Shown: positions 9,671 to 19,281 of the stretch, one piece after another
Layout: each line of letters begins with the position of its first letter
How positions within the stretch are numbered: the stretch's first letter is position 1
Origin: Prorocentrum cordatum
Lineage: Eukaryota; Sar; Dinophyceae; Prorocentrales; Prorocentraceae
Length of the DNA stretch: 35,000 bases
Direction of reading: 5' to 3'
Assembly: GCA_963575745.1 (NCBI GenBank)
Contig: CAUYUJ010008521.1
Coordinates: forward strand, 1 to 35,000
The notes under the pieces: model-generated
Seen by the model: the letters and a program-made list of their open reading frames with translations, nothing else
The model's database searches: none
What the model was told of the DNA's origin: nothing
Position numbers and translations under genes: made by a program

Positions 9671-9820
9671 TACCGCGCGGACGAAGACGATGTCGAGATC
9701 ACGACCCTCCCCAGTTCAGACCACTCACTGAAGTGCCAAGGGGTGTGAACTCGACCTCCTTGCTACCGCGCGGACGAAGACGAGCTCGAATTCACGACCC
9801 GTCCATGTCAGACCACACGT
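9671..9820 (+). repeat. 93-bp-period direct repeat pair
   Basis: TACCGCGCGGACGAAGACGA followed by about 37 related bases (..ATCACGACCC..TCAGACCAC) starts at 9671 and again at 9764. Confidence 0.85.
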
Positions 9821-9997
9821 CGGAATTGCGTTGTTCTACACTCAGCCTCCCTCCTGATCCACAGTTGCACGGGCATGGCGGCGGGGCCTGCCGCAGGCAG
9901 CTGGATCTCGAAGCTGCAGGCTACTGGACCCTGTGTGTTGTGAGAGGCATCCGGCGAAACGCTCGGACTACCATACCAACAAAGCGCACTACGGATA

Positions 9998-10172
9998 CAG
10001 TCGGGGCGTTGACCTAAGGAACCCTAAATAAGGAACGAGTCCCCTTTTTTCCAAAGTTGAACTTCGATTTCCGATCGAAAACATAAGGAACATCTGAGGC
10101 AAGCTGCGAAACACTTAAGGAACGCGGAGCCCCTCCCCAACCAAAAGGGTTCCTTCCTCAGGGCCCCGACTG
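9998..10172. mobile_element. Tc1/mariner-like MITE (CAGTCGGGGC termini, TA flanks)
   Basis: Starts CAGTCGGGGCGTTGACCTAA and ends TTCCTCAGGGCCCCGACTG. The first 10 bases are perfect inverted repeats, and similarity reaches about 28 bp through AAGGAACCC. TA lies immediately outside both ends. CAGT termini and a TA duplication are typical of Tc1/mariner-derived elements. The word TAAGGAAC occurs four times inside. A fragment with GACCTAAGGAAC is at about 22552. Confidence 0.75.
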
Positions 10173-10660
10173 TACGAGAGGGAGGGAGGGAGGTGGGAGG
10201 CGGCAGTGAGGGGGAACGATGGACGGGAGGACTGGCCGGGGGGAAGCGCGGAGCGCGAAGCCTGAGGCACGAAGCACGCCCGCTGGCGCGAGGACCGGCA
10301 CGAGGCGCGGGGCACGGAGCGCGAAGGACTGGCCCGGGGACTGGCTCGGGGGGGGGGGGGGGAACGACGGAGGGGGGCTGGCTCGGCGGGGTGGGGGGAA
10401 GCGGATGAGGGAACGAACGGCGGGGGAACGATGGAGGGGGCGGGAGGAGGCAGCGAGGGGCGAGGGGAGAAGGACTGGTGGTCGGGGGGGGGGGACACAC
10501 GCCGACCTCCTGGAAGGCCGGTGACGATGTCCCCCAGGGTCGGCCGCGTCTCTCGATGGGCGAAGACCGATCGGTCTGGGGCCGGAGTGGGCAATCTGGC
10601 TCCCGTCGGAACGATTAGGGCGACTCGGGGGAGTTGGGTTACATTCCCCCTGAGCCTCTC
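10173..10660. repeat. G-rich low-complexity field
   Basis: GGGAGG/GGGGAACGA words with a 15-bp G run near 10348-10362. No gene is seen here or to 10660. Confidence 0.65.
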
Positions 10661-10985
10661 AATCCTCCTCCTACTCCCTCCTCATCCCTCCCTCCTCCTC
10701 CTCCTCTCTTCCTTTCTTCTTATTAGTATTACTATTATTATTCATCTTATTCTCATCATCATTATAATTATTATGATTATTAGGTTTATTCGTATTGTTT
10801 TCATCCTCAGTAAAATATTGTTATTATTATGTTTTGTCGTGTTATTCTTATTTGTTGCATTATTTTCTCATTATGGATTTTCTTGTTAATGGTAGCATTA
10901 CTATTATTATTCGTTTTCGTCTTCTTCTTCTTCTTGTTCGTCCTCCTCCTCCTCATCCTCCTCCTCCTCCGCCTCCTCCTCCGGT
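10661..10985. repeat. CTC tract followed by (ATT)n AT-rich block and a second CTC tract
   Basis: TATTATTATT-type triplets at 10722-10910 give a sharp local AT peak between two pyrimidine tracts. 10985-11030 resembles 31540-31580 (GGGCGATTGGGGRTCGA). Confidence 0.8.
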
Positions 10986-11104
10986 CGGCGACGAATGGGC
11001 GATTGGGGATCGACGCACTCCCCCCGGAGCATCTCCCCCCCGACGCTGCCCCGGAGGAAGGAGGAGCAGCAGGACCAGGGGAGAGAAACAGGATGTCTGG
11101 AACC

Positions 11105-11265
11105 CAAGGGCTCCCAGCTTCGCGCTTCGCGCTGCGCGACGCGCGAAGTGCGAAGAACTTCGCGCTCTCGCGCCGCCTCCCAGGGGAGAAGAGGATGAGG
11201 AGGAATCGGAGCCGAACCGCGAAGCGCGAAGCGCGAAGAACTTCGCGCCCTCGAGGGCGCCCTTG
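11105..11265. mobile_element. Palindromic MITE family E, copy 2, with 6-bp target duplication
   Basis: Starts CAAGGGCTCCC and ends GGGCGCCCTTG. The terminal CAAGGGC is perfectly inverted. GGAACC lies directly outside both ends (11099-11104 and 11266-11271), a clean 6-bp target site duplication. The interior is dominated by CTTCGCG / CGCGAAG words and can fold on itself. It shares most of its length with 2635-2822. Confidence 0.85.
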
Positions 11266-11384
11266 GGAACCGCAGGTGCGAAGCGAGGGTACCACGATCC
11301 GATCCTCTGGCACGTCTCCGGCGAAGTCGCGGTAGACCATCAGCGCGAGGGCGAAGCTGGGCCCTTCTGGCTCCTCCGGCCCGC

Positions 11385-11444
11385 GTCGTCGTCGTCGTCG
11401 GCGTCGTCGTCGGAGGAGGAGGGGGAGGAGGGAGGATGGAGAAG

Positions 11445-11475
<31 letters not shown>

Positions 11476-11825
11476 GCAGGAGGAGGAGGAGGAGGAGGAG
11501 AAGGAGGAGAGAGAGGGGGGGAGCAGGAGGTCGACGATGCAAACAGCGGCTGGGGGGGTCATCCACCGCCCATTGGCGACGGGGGCCCGCGCGCGCCGAG
11601 GACAGCCTCCCGGCGGCCCGCGGAAGCCCGAGGGCGAAGAGCAGGTGGAAGAGAGGGACGAAGAGCAGGTGGAAGAAGCCCGAGGACGAAGAGCAGGTTG
11701 AAGAAAGGCAGAGGAGGAGGAGGAGGACGAGGAGGAGGAGCAGGAGGAGGAGGAGGAGCAGGAGGAGATCGAGACTCGATAAGGAGGAGGAGGAGGAGGA
11801 GGAGGAAAAGGAGGAGGAACAGGAG
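11385..11825. repeat. (GTC)n, (GAA)n and (GGA)n tracts
   Basis: GTCGTCGTC at 11385-11410, AAGAAG at 11436-11475, then GGA-rich purine sequence to 11825. A unique insert lies at about 11525-11640, and a GAGCAGGTGGAAGA repeat at 11637-11700. Confidence 0.9.
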
Positions 11826-12500
11826 ACGATCGCGAGGGCTTCAGTCGCTCGTTCGACAAGACCGTCCGCATCGCTGAGTGGCTGAGGGGGAGATCGAGCC
11901 TCGGAATGCTTGAATCACTACGTTTGTGAACTGATTCGTCCTCGCGCAACACGCTCCCCCCAGCCGCTCCATCTTCTCGCGCCCTCGCGCGGTAAAGCGG
12001 AAGCAGTCCGACAGGGCCTGGGGCCCTGCTGAAGGTGGCCCTGGCCCAACCTGTCCCCTGCGTTTCGCTCCGCTTTGGAGCTCCTGGGGCCCTCAGTCGG
12101 ATGCTCGCAAGAGCGGCCCTGGGCAAGAGTGACCCGCGGCGCGCGACCTGAGGGGGCCGCAAGGCGGCCAAGACCAGGCGCGCAGGCCATGTTCAAGCGC
12201 GCAGGCCTGTGCTCGGAAGGACCCCATGTGGGCCCTAAGAGTCGCTGCATGGGGCGATGCATTTGGGGGGGGGGGAGAAAGGTGCACTTTTCGGGCCCCT
12301 CACGCCCCTCTTTGGGGCCCTAAAGGGCCTCTTAGGGGCCCTAGCCCTCGCTGACCCTTCATTTGCCCTCCGCCAGCCAAGCGGAAGAGGGCACCCTCCC
12401 CCCAGGACTGCACAAGAACATCCAGCACGAAGAGCATTGGGGTGCGTAACCTCCCCGAACCGACCTCGATCTCATACCTCGGTCGGACCGTATGCATATC
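11826..12500. other. No gene recognised
   Basis: GC-rich sequence with many GGGCCC/GGCCCT words between 12080 and 12350 and a short G run near 12267. No domain or splice-bounded coding block was found on either strand. Confidence 0.5.
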
Positions 12501-12508
12501 CCGCTCCC

Positions 12509-12628
12509 CTCCTCCTCCTCCTCCTCCTCCTCCTCCTCCTCCTCCTCCTCCTCCTCCTCATCATCATCATCATCTCATCAATTCATCATCATCATCATCA
12601 TCATCCATTCATCATCAGCATTCATCAT

Positions 12629-12660
<32 letters not shown>

Positions 12661-12740
12661 ATCATCATCATCATCATCATCATCATCAGCATCAGCATCA
12701 GCATCAGCATCAGCATCAGCATCAGCATCAGCATCATCAA

Positions 12741-12784
<44 letters not shown>

Positions 12785-12848
12785 GCATCATCATCATCCC
12801 CATCCCCATCCCCATCCTCATCCTCATCCTCATCCTCATCCTCCTCCT
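12509..12848. repeat. Compound (CTC)n-(CAT)n-(CAGCAT)n-(CCCCAT)n repeat
   Basis: An ordered run: CTC to about 12557, CAT to 12685, alternating CAGCAT (about nine units) to 12735, CAT again, then CCCCAT and CTCAT hexamers. It looks like stepwise expansion of variant units. Confidence 0.97.
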
Positions 12849-13440
12849 CGCGCAGCCGACCCGGGGCCTCGCGAGAGAGGTGTGTTCGGGAGGCCAGCCG
12901 GGCCGCCTGGATAACTCTGGGGGGGGGCACCCTGGGCTGCGGACATGGGACGAACAGAGACATACTAGCACTATATGTTCTGCTTGGAGGCGTGCGTCCG
13001 CCCCGAACATACAATATACAATTCTTGTTAGATATCGCTTACCGAGCATTACGGCCAGAAAGCCCCCGCCACGACGCATATACTATCAGATTTCTCGGTG
13101 CGCGCGTCGCCCCTGGAGGAGGCGACGCACACATAGTATTTGTATGTTGGGGTGACGCCGAGGACACGCATGGCTCAACCCGATGAGTGCTTGCGCGGGT
13201 GGAGAAATTGCTTCCCCGCGCGATAGTGGGAGCAGGAGAAGGACAGCCGAGGGGACGATGCGGGCAGAACCAGAGACCACGCGTGCCTGGGTCGAGCATG
13301 AAGTCCCAGGCAGGTCCTCTCCAGCATGCCGTTGAGGCCGTCATGGCTCTCGCGTGAAGTCCTGACATTGCTTCACGTCAGCGTCCAGACATCCCAACAC
13401 AGCTCTGGCAAGTTCCATTCTAAGGGAGGGGGGCCGGCGG
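12849..13440. other. No gene recognised
   Basis: Mixed-composition sequence. A weak inverted similarity (CGAACATACAATATAC near 13003 versus GTATTTGTATGTTGGG near 13136) suggests a decayed inverted-repeat element, but the ends cannot be fixed. Confidence 0.4.
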
Positions 13441-13464
13441 CATGGGGGCGAAGCTCTTACGAAT

Positions 13465-14085
13465 AAGAGGAGGAGGAGGAGGAAGAGGAGGAGGTGGAGG
13501 AGGAGGAAGAGGAGAAGGAAGTCGAGGAGGAGGAGGAGGAGGAGGAGGAGGAGGAGAAAGGGGGAGGAGGAGGAGGAGGAGGAGGAGGAGGAGGAGAGGA
13601 GGAGGAGGAGGAGCCTTGGACCACAAAATGTGGATGGGGCTTCCCCGCCGCCGCCGCTCAAGGGGCCGCCCGCTCAGGAAGCGGGCCGAGTCGCAACCTC
13701 CGGCAGAGGGCGTCGTCCCTCGGAGGACAGGGGCTGCCTCGGCCGAGGCACCAATCTGAAGTTACGGATCTCCTCACCACCGAGGAGGAGGAGGAGGAGG
13801 AGGAGGAGGAGGAGGAGGAGGAGGAGGAGGAGGAGGAGGAGGGTGTGGAGAGGGAAGAGGAGGAGAAGAGAAGAGGCGAAGAGGAGAAGAGGAGAGGAGG
13901 ACACGAGGAGACGAGAAGGCAGGGAAGAGAGGAGGGGGCGGAAGGAGGAGGATGAGGATGAGGAGGAAGAGAGGAGGAGGGAGAGAGGAGCGGGTAGGTA
14001 TGAATGTACAGGGGGGAAGGAGGAGGAGGAGGAGGAGGAGCAGGAGCAGGAGCAGGAGGAAGAGGAGGAGGAGCAGGAGGAGGAG
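13465..14085. repeat. (GGA)n purine tracts with a unique insert
   Basis: Purine runs at 13465-13615, 13780-13980 and 14015-14085, separated by unique GC-rich sequence at 13616-13780. Confidence 0.92.
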
Positions 14086-14095
14086 CCGAGCTCCT

Positions 14096-14219
14096 CGTCC
14101 GGCCTCGGGCTCAGCTGCGGGCTCGGCGAGGCGGCGGGCCTTGGCTCTGGGCTCGGCGACGGCGCCGCTGGCCTCGGCTCCGCGGCCTGCGACGGCTCCG
14201 GCTCCTCCTTTGGGGACGC
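14096..14219 (-). CDS. Possible Pro/Ala/Glu-rich exon (uncertain)
   Basis: On the minus strand this non-triplet segment, lying between purine and pyrimidine tracts, reads PKEEPEPSQAAEPRPAAP, then SPSPEPRPAASPSPQLSP. It has a Pro-Ala-Ser-Glu composition typical of a disordered linker. It lies in the proposed 18-kb intron. A CCCCAAAG acceptor could sit at about 14219, but the pyrimidine tract is weak and no convincing GT donor is visible. The phase does not join neatly to the neighbouring exon candidates. It may be a diverged repeat with chance coding look. Confidence 0.25.
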
Positions 14220-14232
14220 CACGCCCGAAACT

Positions 14233-14263
<31 letters not shown>

Positions 14264-14365
14264 TCCTCATCCACCTTCCTCCTTCTAATCCTCCTTCTTC
14301 ATCCTCCTCCTCATCTCCTCCTCCTCCTCCTCCTCACAGCATCCCCCTCCTCCTCCTCCTCCGGG
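14233..14365. repeat. (CTC)n pyrimidine tract
   Basis: CTC/CAT triplets, of opposite polarity to the purine tract that ends at 14085. Confidence 0.92.
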
Positions 14366-14519
14366 GTGCTGTTCGATCGGCCGCCGTTAACTTACCGACT
14401 CCCCGATCCTGGCTTTGCCAAGGGGCGTATGCTCCGGTGCTGGGCCCGGGATGGGCCCCGACAGGAGCCGTCAAACAGTCCGTTAACGCGGCCCGATGTG
14501 TAGGGTGCGGACAGCTGTA

Positions 14520-14694
14520 CTCGGCGGTGGACAAGCCTCCATTTAGCAAACCTCCCTTTAGTGAAAACTGCCTGGGACCGAAAACCGACGGACCTGGACC
14601 CGCACAAATGACGGCCGCGACGCCCTCTCGCGAACCGAAAACGGCCAATTCCTTAATCGACGTGTCAGGGCATGAGGTCTGTCCACCCCCGATA
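14520..14694. mobile_element. TA-flanked MITE family T, copy 1
   Basis: The left end CTCGGCGGTGGACAAGCCTC and the right end GGTCTGTCCACCCCCGATA are inverted repeats of about 22 bp with one indel. TA is present outside both ends (14518-14519, 14695-14696). A copy of about the same length lies at 28883-29056. Shared internal words include CTGGGACCGAAA, TGACGGCCGCG and GACGTGTCAGGGCA. Non-coding. Confidence 0.82.
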
Positions 14695-14907
14695 TACAGG
14701 TCCACCTGCTTCCTCCCCCCCTCCAATCCTGGACGAAGACAGGGAACAAAAATGGCACTGGCATAAACTGTCGAAGGTCCGCGCCGACCTGCGATAAATT
14801 ACGTTCGTGGCGCTTCCTCTTCGAATCTACACGGGTCCGCCTCGTTCCTCCCTCCTCCCGGGGAATCCAGAAGGTACTGCTACCGCTACTCCACGGACCT
14901 CTCCTGG

Positions 14908-15000
14908 GATGCGCTCTGACCAGGATTTCGAAGCGAATTCAGCTGTGGCGACGAGGACCTCCCAGGAGTCCCAGAAAGGCGAAAACGAGCCAGAGGTGGC
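14908..15000 (+). repeat. Family D repeat, diverged copy 3
   Basis: GCGCTCTGACCAGGATTTCG and the next 70 bases align with the two closely similar copies at 22164 and 22428, with roughly one change in six. Confidence 0.75.
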
Positions 15001-15169
15001 GGTACCTCCTCCCTCGATAGGGAGCCCACAAAGGACGTACGCGCCCAGCTATGTACATGAATACGGCCCCTTGACCCGCGAGACCGGCCGCGTGAAACGA
15101 ACATTCGCGCAATGCGAACTCTCGAAACCAGCGTGGATTCATGTACGTGCACGCCCTTCTTCCGCTCCT

Positions 15170-15540
15170 CCCTCGAGGCGCCCCAGCGAAACCCCCAGGA
15201 GGCCTCGAGGACCCCCCCCAAAGAGGCACCCCAGGAGACGCCACAGGAGGCTCCAAGACGGGCCTCTGGTCCGAGACGCCCCGGCACAGTGGCGGGACGG
15301 GCCGGAGGCCGCAGCCGCTGCGGAGGGGGTCGGAGGCAACTGCTGGGAGGTCTTCGTCGGAGGGATTGCCCATCAGTCGGAAGCCACTCTCCCTCCCTCC
15401 GTCCTCCTCCTCCTCCCTCTCTCTCCTCCTCCTCACCTCTCCCTCCTCCTCCTCCTCCTCCTCCTCCTCCTTCTCCTCCTCCTCCTCCTCCTCCTCCTCC
15501 TCCTCATCATCATCATCATCATCCTCATCGCTTCCTCCCC
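15170..15540. repeat. C-rich minisatellite, then (CTC)n and (CAT)n
   Basis: 15170-15290 has CCCCAGGAG-like words on an 11-12 bp rhythm. 15395-15505 is CTC and 15506-15533 is CAT triplets. Confidence 0.85.
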
Positions 15541-15766
15541 CCACTCCTAGCCCTTTCGATCAGGGTCGGCGGCACCGGCCGTCAGGCCTCTCCAATAGGT
15601 AGAGACATGAAGGAGGAAGGCGGATTCAGTGGATTGGGTCCAGGCCCCCGCCCCAGGGAATGACAACGCACAGCAAAAGCGTGCGGATCCTCGAAGCAGG
15701 AAGGCGCTTGAAGCAGATTGGGATCTGGGAATCCAACAATACCTACTTTCAACGACTGGCGCGTAC

Positions 15767-15950
15767 CCAGACATGACCGCGTCGAAAAAAATCGGGGCGG
15801 GCGGTTTTGCGCTGTGTTCGGCCCCTGGGGGCCCTCGCCGGGCCCTGGGGCCGTCAAAGAACGACGAAGGAGGAAAAACTGTGGCCCCGGGGAAAGGGTC
15901 GGGACTCCCGGGGACGCCGCCCCGAAAGAATCGGGACCTTGCATGTCTGG
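15767..15950. mobile_element. MITE-like element family P, copy 2
   Basis: Begins CCAGACATGACCGCGTCGAA and ends CATGTCTGG. It carries the family core GGGGAAAGGGTCGGGACTCC in the opposite orientation to copy 1. Length is 184 bp. No clear target duplication. Confidence 0.75.
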
Positions 15951-16089
15951 GGCTGGGAGGTCTTCGTCGGAACGACGAGGGCGGAGGAAGCCCCATTGGG
16001 GGGGCTGTGACGCCAGATTAGGCCGCGGACGAAGCAGGGTTCAGCCCGATCAAGAGGGATTCCTTATCAACCGGATTTAGCGGATCAAG

Positions 16090-18000
16090 CGGGATCCAGC
16101 CAGATTTGGCCAGGTTTCGGACCAGGGCAATGCCAGGATTTGACCTCCCAGAAGTGCGCCAAGCTTTGTACGTCCCGCCGGCCCCGCGGGAGACGAAAAG
16201 TCCAGAAAATCCGCGTCCAGAACGGACACGATGGCGCAAAATGGCTCCAGAGACGATCCCAGACGGTCCTTGGCCGCCTCCTGGAAGGCTTAGAATGTCT
16301 CCAAGACAGACCCAGAGGCCTCGAGATGGCTTCACGATGGGGTGAGGCCTTCAAGACGGACCATGGGAGCTCCAAGAGGACCCCCGGAAGGGCCACCAGG
16401 GGTAAAAATCCGCCGACCCCTTGGGGTCACGGCGTGTGAGACGCTTCCCCCTCCCCAAACCCTTCCCCCGGGAGCCCGGTCCGGCCGGTTTGGGGGGAGG
16501 GGGGGCAAAAGTGCTGGACAAAACGGGCCAAGAGGGGCCCTAAAGGCCCCCCGGACGGCCCAAGAGGGTTAACGAATCGTCGAAAGATCGCTCCAAGACA
16601 CCCAAGACTGCCTCGAGACGGCCCCAGAGGCCCCCAAGACGCCCCAAGAAGCCACCCAGAGGCGTCCCAAGAGGCCCTCCAGAAGCAAAAATCCCCCATT
16701 CCCTATAGAAAAACGTATATTTTTAGCGCATTCGCCTCTTGGGCTTTCAAGAGGCCTACATCGGCCCAAGAAGCCTTCAAGATCGACTCAAGATAGCCCA
16801 AGCGGCCCCCACAAGGACTTCAAGACGGCTCAAGAGGGCCCCAAGACGGCCCCAGAAGCCCCCAAAACAGCCCAGGACCCCAGGACGGACCCAAAAGGAG
16901 GCCCAGAGGGGGAACCCGAATGGACATTTCGAGCACTCGGCCCCGAAAAACAAAAACCGAGGAGGCGCCGAGAGGCCCCCAGGAGGCTCCCGCGAGGCCC
17001 CCGAGCGGCCCCAAAGAGGCCCCTAGAGGCCTCAACACGGCTCCCAAGAGGCCTCAAAAGTGCTGCCAGGAGAGCCCAGAGAAGCCCAAGAGCAGAGCCG
17101 CGCTCCGCCAGCTGGCCCCGACGAAATCCCAAGAAGCTGAAAACCCAAGATTCCCCAGAAATCGCGCGCGTTCCGCAAACTCCGTTTTTCACTCCCACTG
17201 CCGCCCCAAGGCGTCGGCGGTGCGGTGTCAGCCACTGCATCGGTGACTTTCCGAATCTGTTTGCAGGTGCTTCGGGCTCTCGCCTTCAAGCCTGGGACAG
17301 CCCAGACATCCGGCCGATCCTGTCTTTGTTTCGGCGCGCGGCCCCCGGAGGTCCCGGACCTCGCCCCGGAGGCCCGCCCCTCGCGCCGAGTCCTTCCTCT
17401 GACGCCCCCGAGGCCCGGCGAGGGCCCCCAGGGAGGCAGAGAACGGCCAGAAGCCGCCCGCTCCGCTTTTGCTTGGGGAGCGTCGGATCTCTGGGAAGAC
17501 GGCCCAAAGGGCCCCAAGAGGACCCCAACACGACCAAAGACCAAACTTCAAGCTTCCGACCGCCCGGGACGGCCAAAGAGGCCTCCAAGGTCGCCCCAAG
17601 TCAGCCCAAGAGGCTCCAAGGACGGCCCCAAGACGGCCCAAGAGGACCCCAAGACGGCCCAAGAGGCCTCCCCAGAGGGCCCAAGACGCTCCCATGATGG
17701 CCCCAAGAGGGGGAACCCGAACAGACAGATCGAGCCTTGCCCCAAAGTTGTCCCCCGAGACCGCCAGCAGGCCCCCAACAAGCCCTCAAGAGGCCCCCGG
17801 AAGCCCAAAAGGATGCCCAACGGGGCCTCCAAGAGGCTCCACGAGGTCCCAAGAATGTCGCTAAGAGGCCTCCAAGAGGCCTCCCAAGAGACTCCAAAGA
17901 AGCCTTCCAAAGAGGCTTCCTGTCCGCGACCAAAGTTGGTCCCCACAGTTCCCCAAGAAGCCGTCGGAAGGCCTCCCTCTTATCCTCCTCCCCGTTCGAG
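16090..18000. repeat. Large C-rich minisatellite field (CCAAGAGGCCC / CCAAGACGGCC words)
   Basis: Nearly 2 kb in which CCAAGAGGCCC, CCAAGACGGCC and CTCCAAGAGG words recur every 9-12 bp with much variation. A longer module, GAGGGGGAACCCGAA..., occurs at 16907 and 17709. Many frames are open on both strands with Pro/Arg/Lys-rich or Gly/Leu/Trp-rich translations, which I attribute to composition. Confidence 0.8.
17301..17480. mobile_element. Degraded family P copy 3
   Basis: Starts CCCAGACATC and retains CCCCGAGGCCCGGCGAGGGC and AGAGAACGGCCAGAAGCCGC, matching the family interior. The right end is not recognisable. Confidence 0.55.
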
Positions 18001-18146
18001 CCCCCAATCCTCCTTCTCGCCTGCAATGGGCACACCAACATAGAGCAACAATGGTGCCATTTGGGCTGGCGGAATGAGCGAAGCGATGAAATAACATGTG
18101 CTGTGCACCAGAGTTCTCCGACTCAGGCTTGCCTGAGGTAGTCCCA

Positions 18147-18255
18147 CTCCTCCTCCTCCTCCTCCTCCTCCTCCTCCTCTTCCTCCTCCTCCTCCTCCTC
18201 CTCCTCCTCCTCCTCCTCCTCCTCCTCCTCCTCCTCCTCCTCCTCCTCCTCCTCT
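18147..18255. repeat. (CTC)n pyrimidine tract
   Basis: About 108 bp of almost pure CTC, one of the least interrupted tracts in the window. Confidence 0.98.
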
Positions 18256-18400
18256 TGCATTGTGAAGAGGGATGCTGCCCGGCGGTCTGTCGCACTCCTG
18301 AAGCTGGGCTCCCGGCGACGTGGGCACCCCGCCCCTCGCGCAGGTGCCGTGCTATTGGCACACGCGGTGCTGTTGTGTGCCAACCTTGGCTGTGCAGTAT

Positions 18401-18594
18401 TCGGGTTGGGCGAAAGGGGGGGATAGCAAAGGGGGGGTTTGAGAATCAGCTCACGTAGCTGATTTTCCCGGCGCCTCCCGGCGCCGGAGGCGGCTATGTA
18501 TCGAGGAATGGGCCCCTCGGTGAGGCCGAAACCAGCTGCATGCAGCAAATTTCGTAACCCCCCTTTCCCAATCCCCCCCTTTCGCCCGGCCCGA
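18401..18594. mobile_element. MITE with TCGGG termini and AGTAT target duplication
   Basis: The left end TCGGGTTGGGCGAAAGGGGG and the right end CCCCCTTTCGCCCGGCCCGA are inverted repeats. They continue inward to about 38 bp (..GGATAGCAAAGGGGGG versus ..GGATTGGGAAAGGGGGG). AGTAT lies exactly outside both ends (18396-18400 and 18595-18599). The interior has a GGCGCCTCCCGGCGCC palindrome and no coding capacity. It is the cleanest inserted element in the window. Confidence 0.9.
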
Positions 18595-18599
18595 AGTAT

Positions 18600-19190
18600 C
18601 ATGCCGTCTCATGCTGGATTGCGCGATGCGATTCGACAGCATGATGTTCAATCAAATTCAGTTCAACTCTGTGGCATACTGTGTTACGCCACCGTTTGGT
18701 ACGCTTTGCTGCGCTACCCCAGGCTACACAGTGCTGCTACGCCACGGTGCGCGTGGCGGCATTATGTGTTGCACGGTGCTATGTGTTGCACTACACTGCG
18801 TGTTACACTGTATTGAATATCATTGCGTTGGAAATGATTACATTGTATTGCTCCCGCATGCGCTCCGCAAGAAGAATGCCCCTAGCTGGGGGTCGTCCCA
18901 GGCTCAGAAGTTCGATTCGCAGAAAACTAGCTCGAGTGCAGAGAGTAAGCCAGGAGAGCACATAGTCGATTCGATAAGTCGGATCGGAGATCAAAATGAA
19001 TCGGGTCGGCGAAAATAGGCCCCCAAGTCGGGGCAAGTCGAATCGGCGGACATCGGCAGGCTAGTAGGCCTCCAATGATATGTGACAATCAGACGTCGGA
19101 GTCCAAATCGGAATCTGAAGTCGAATCGTATCAGAATCGGATGCCATCAAGTCGAATCGAATCGAATCGAATCGAATCGGAGGAGTCGAA
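18600..19190. other. Lower-GC unique stretch with (TCGAA)n at its end
   Basis: 18600-18880 has recurring TGTGTTAC/GTGCTACG words. 19150-19181 is a pentanucleotide run (TCGAA)n directly 3' of the proposed exon donor at 19196. No gene of its own. Confidence 0.6.
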
Positions 19191-19196
19191 CTGAGC

Positions 19197-19281
19197 CCTG
19201 CAAGCTCCTCCTTGGCTTTGACGGCCGCGGAAGTCTTGCCGACGACCTTCTTCTTGCCCTTCGAGAAGAAGGAGCCCAGAC
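19197..19281 (-). CDS. eIF4G upstream exon candidate (Lys-rich)
   Basis: Minus strand, 85 bp. It reads GLGSFFSKGKKKVVGKTSAA, then VKAKEELA, where the first Gly codon is split across the junction. The sequence is compact, non-repetitive and codon-like. It follows a good acceptor (GGCCCCCTCCAG). A GT donor is not seen; GCTCAG after GCAGG would be a GC donor. With that donor, two bases (GG) remain and the 1099-1218 exon supplies C, keeping the frame. The first two bases (GT) complete a Gly codon left by the 29106-29211 exon. It sits 68 bp from the left end of a 2-kb inverted-repeat block. No named motif was recognised, so assignment to the eIF4G transcript is by phase, strand and composition. 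Confidence 0.55.

Larger units (their letters stand above)
1219..19196 (-). other. Proposed giant eIF4G intron (about 18 kb), repeat-filled
   Basis: If the exons at 1099-1218 and 19197-19281 belong to one transcript, this is a single intron. On the minus strand it would begin GCTCAG, a GC donor, and end GGCCGAG. Everything I could identify inside is repeat: MITE-like elements, triplet tracts and C-rich minisatellite. A possible additional Pro/Ala-rich exon lies at about 14096-14219. The intron call is inference and needs transcript data. Confidence 0.45.

Noticed and set aside
12955-13195. Decayed inverted-repeat element with CGAACATACAATATAC arms
   Set aside because: Only one short arm match and no definable ends or flanking duplication.
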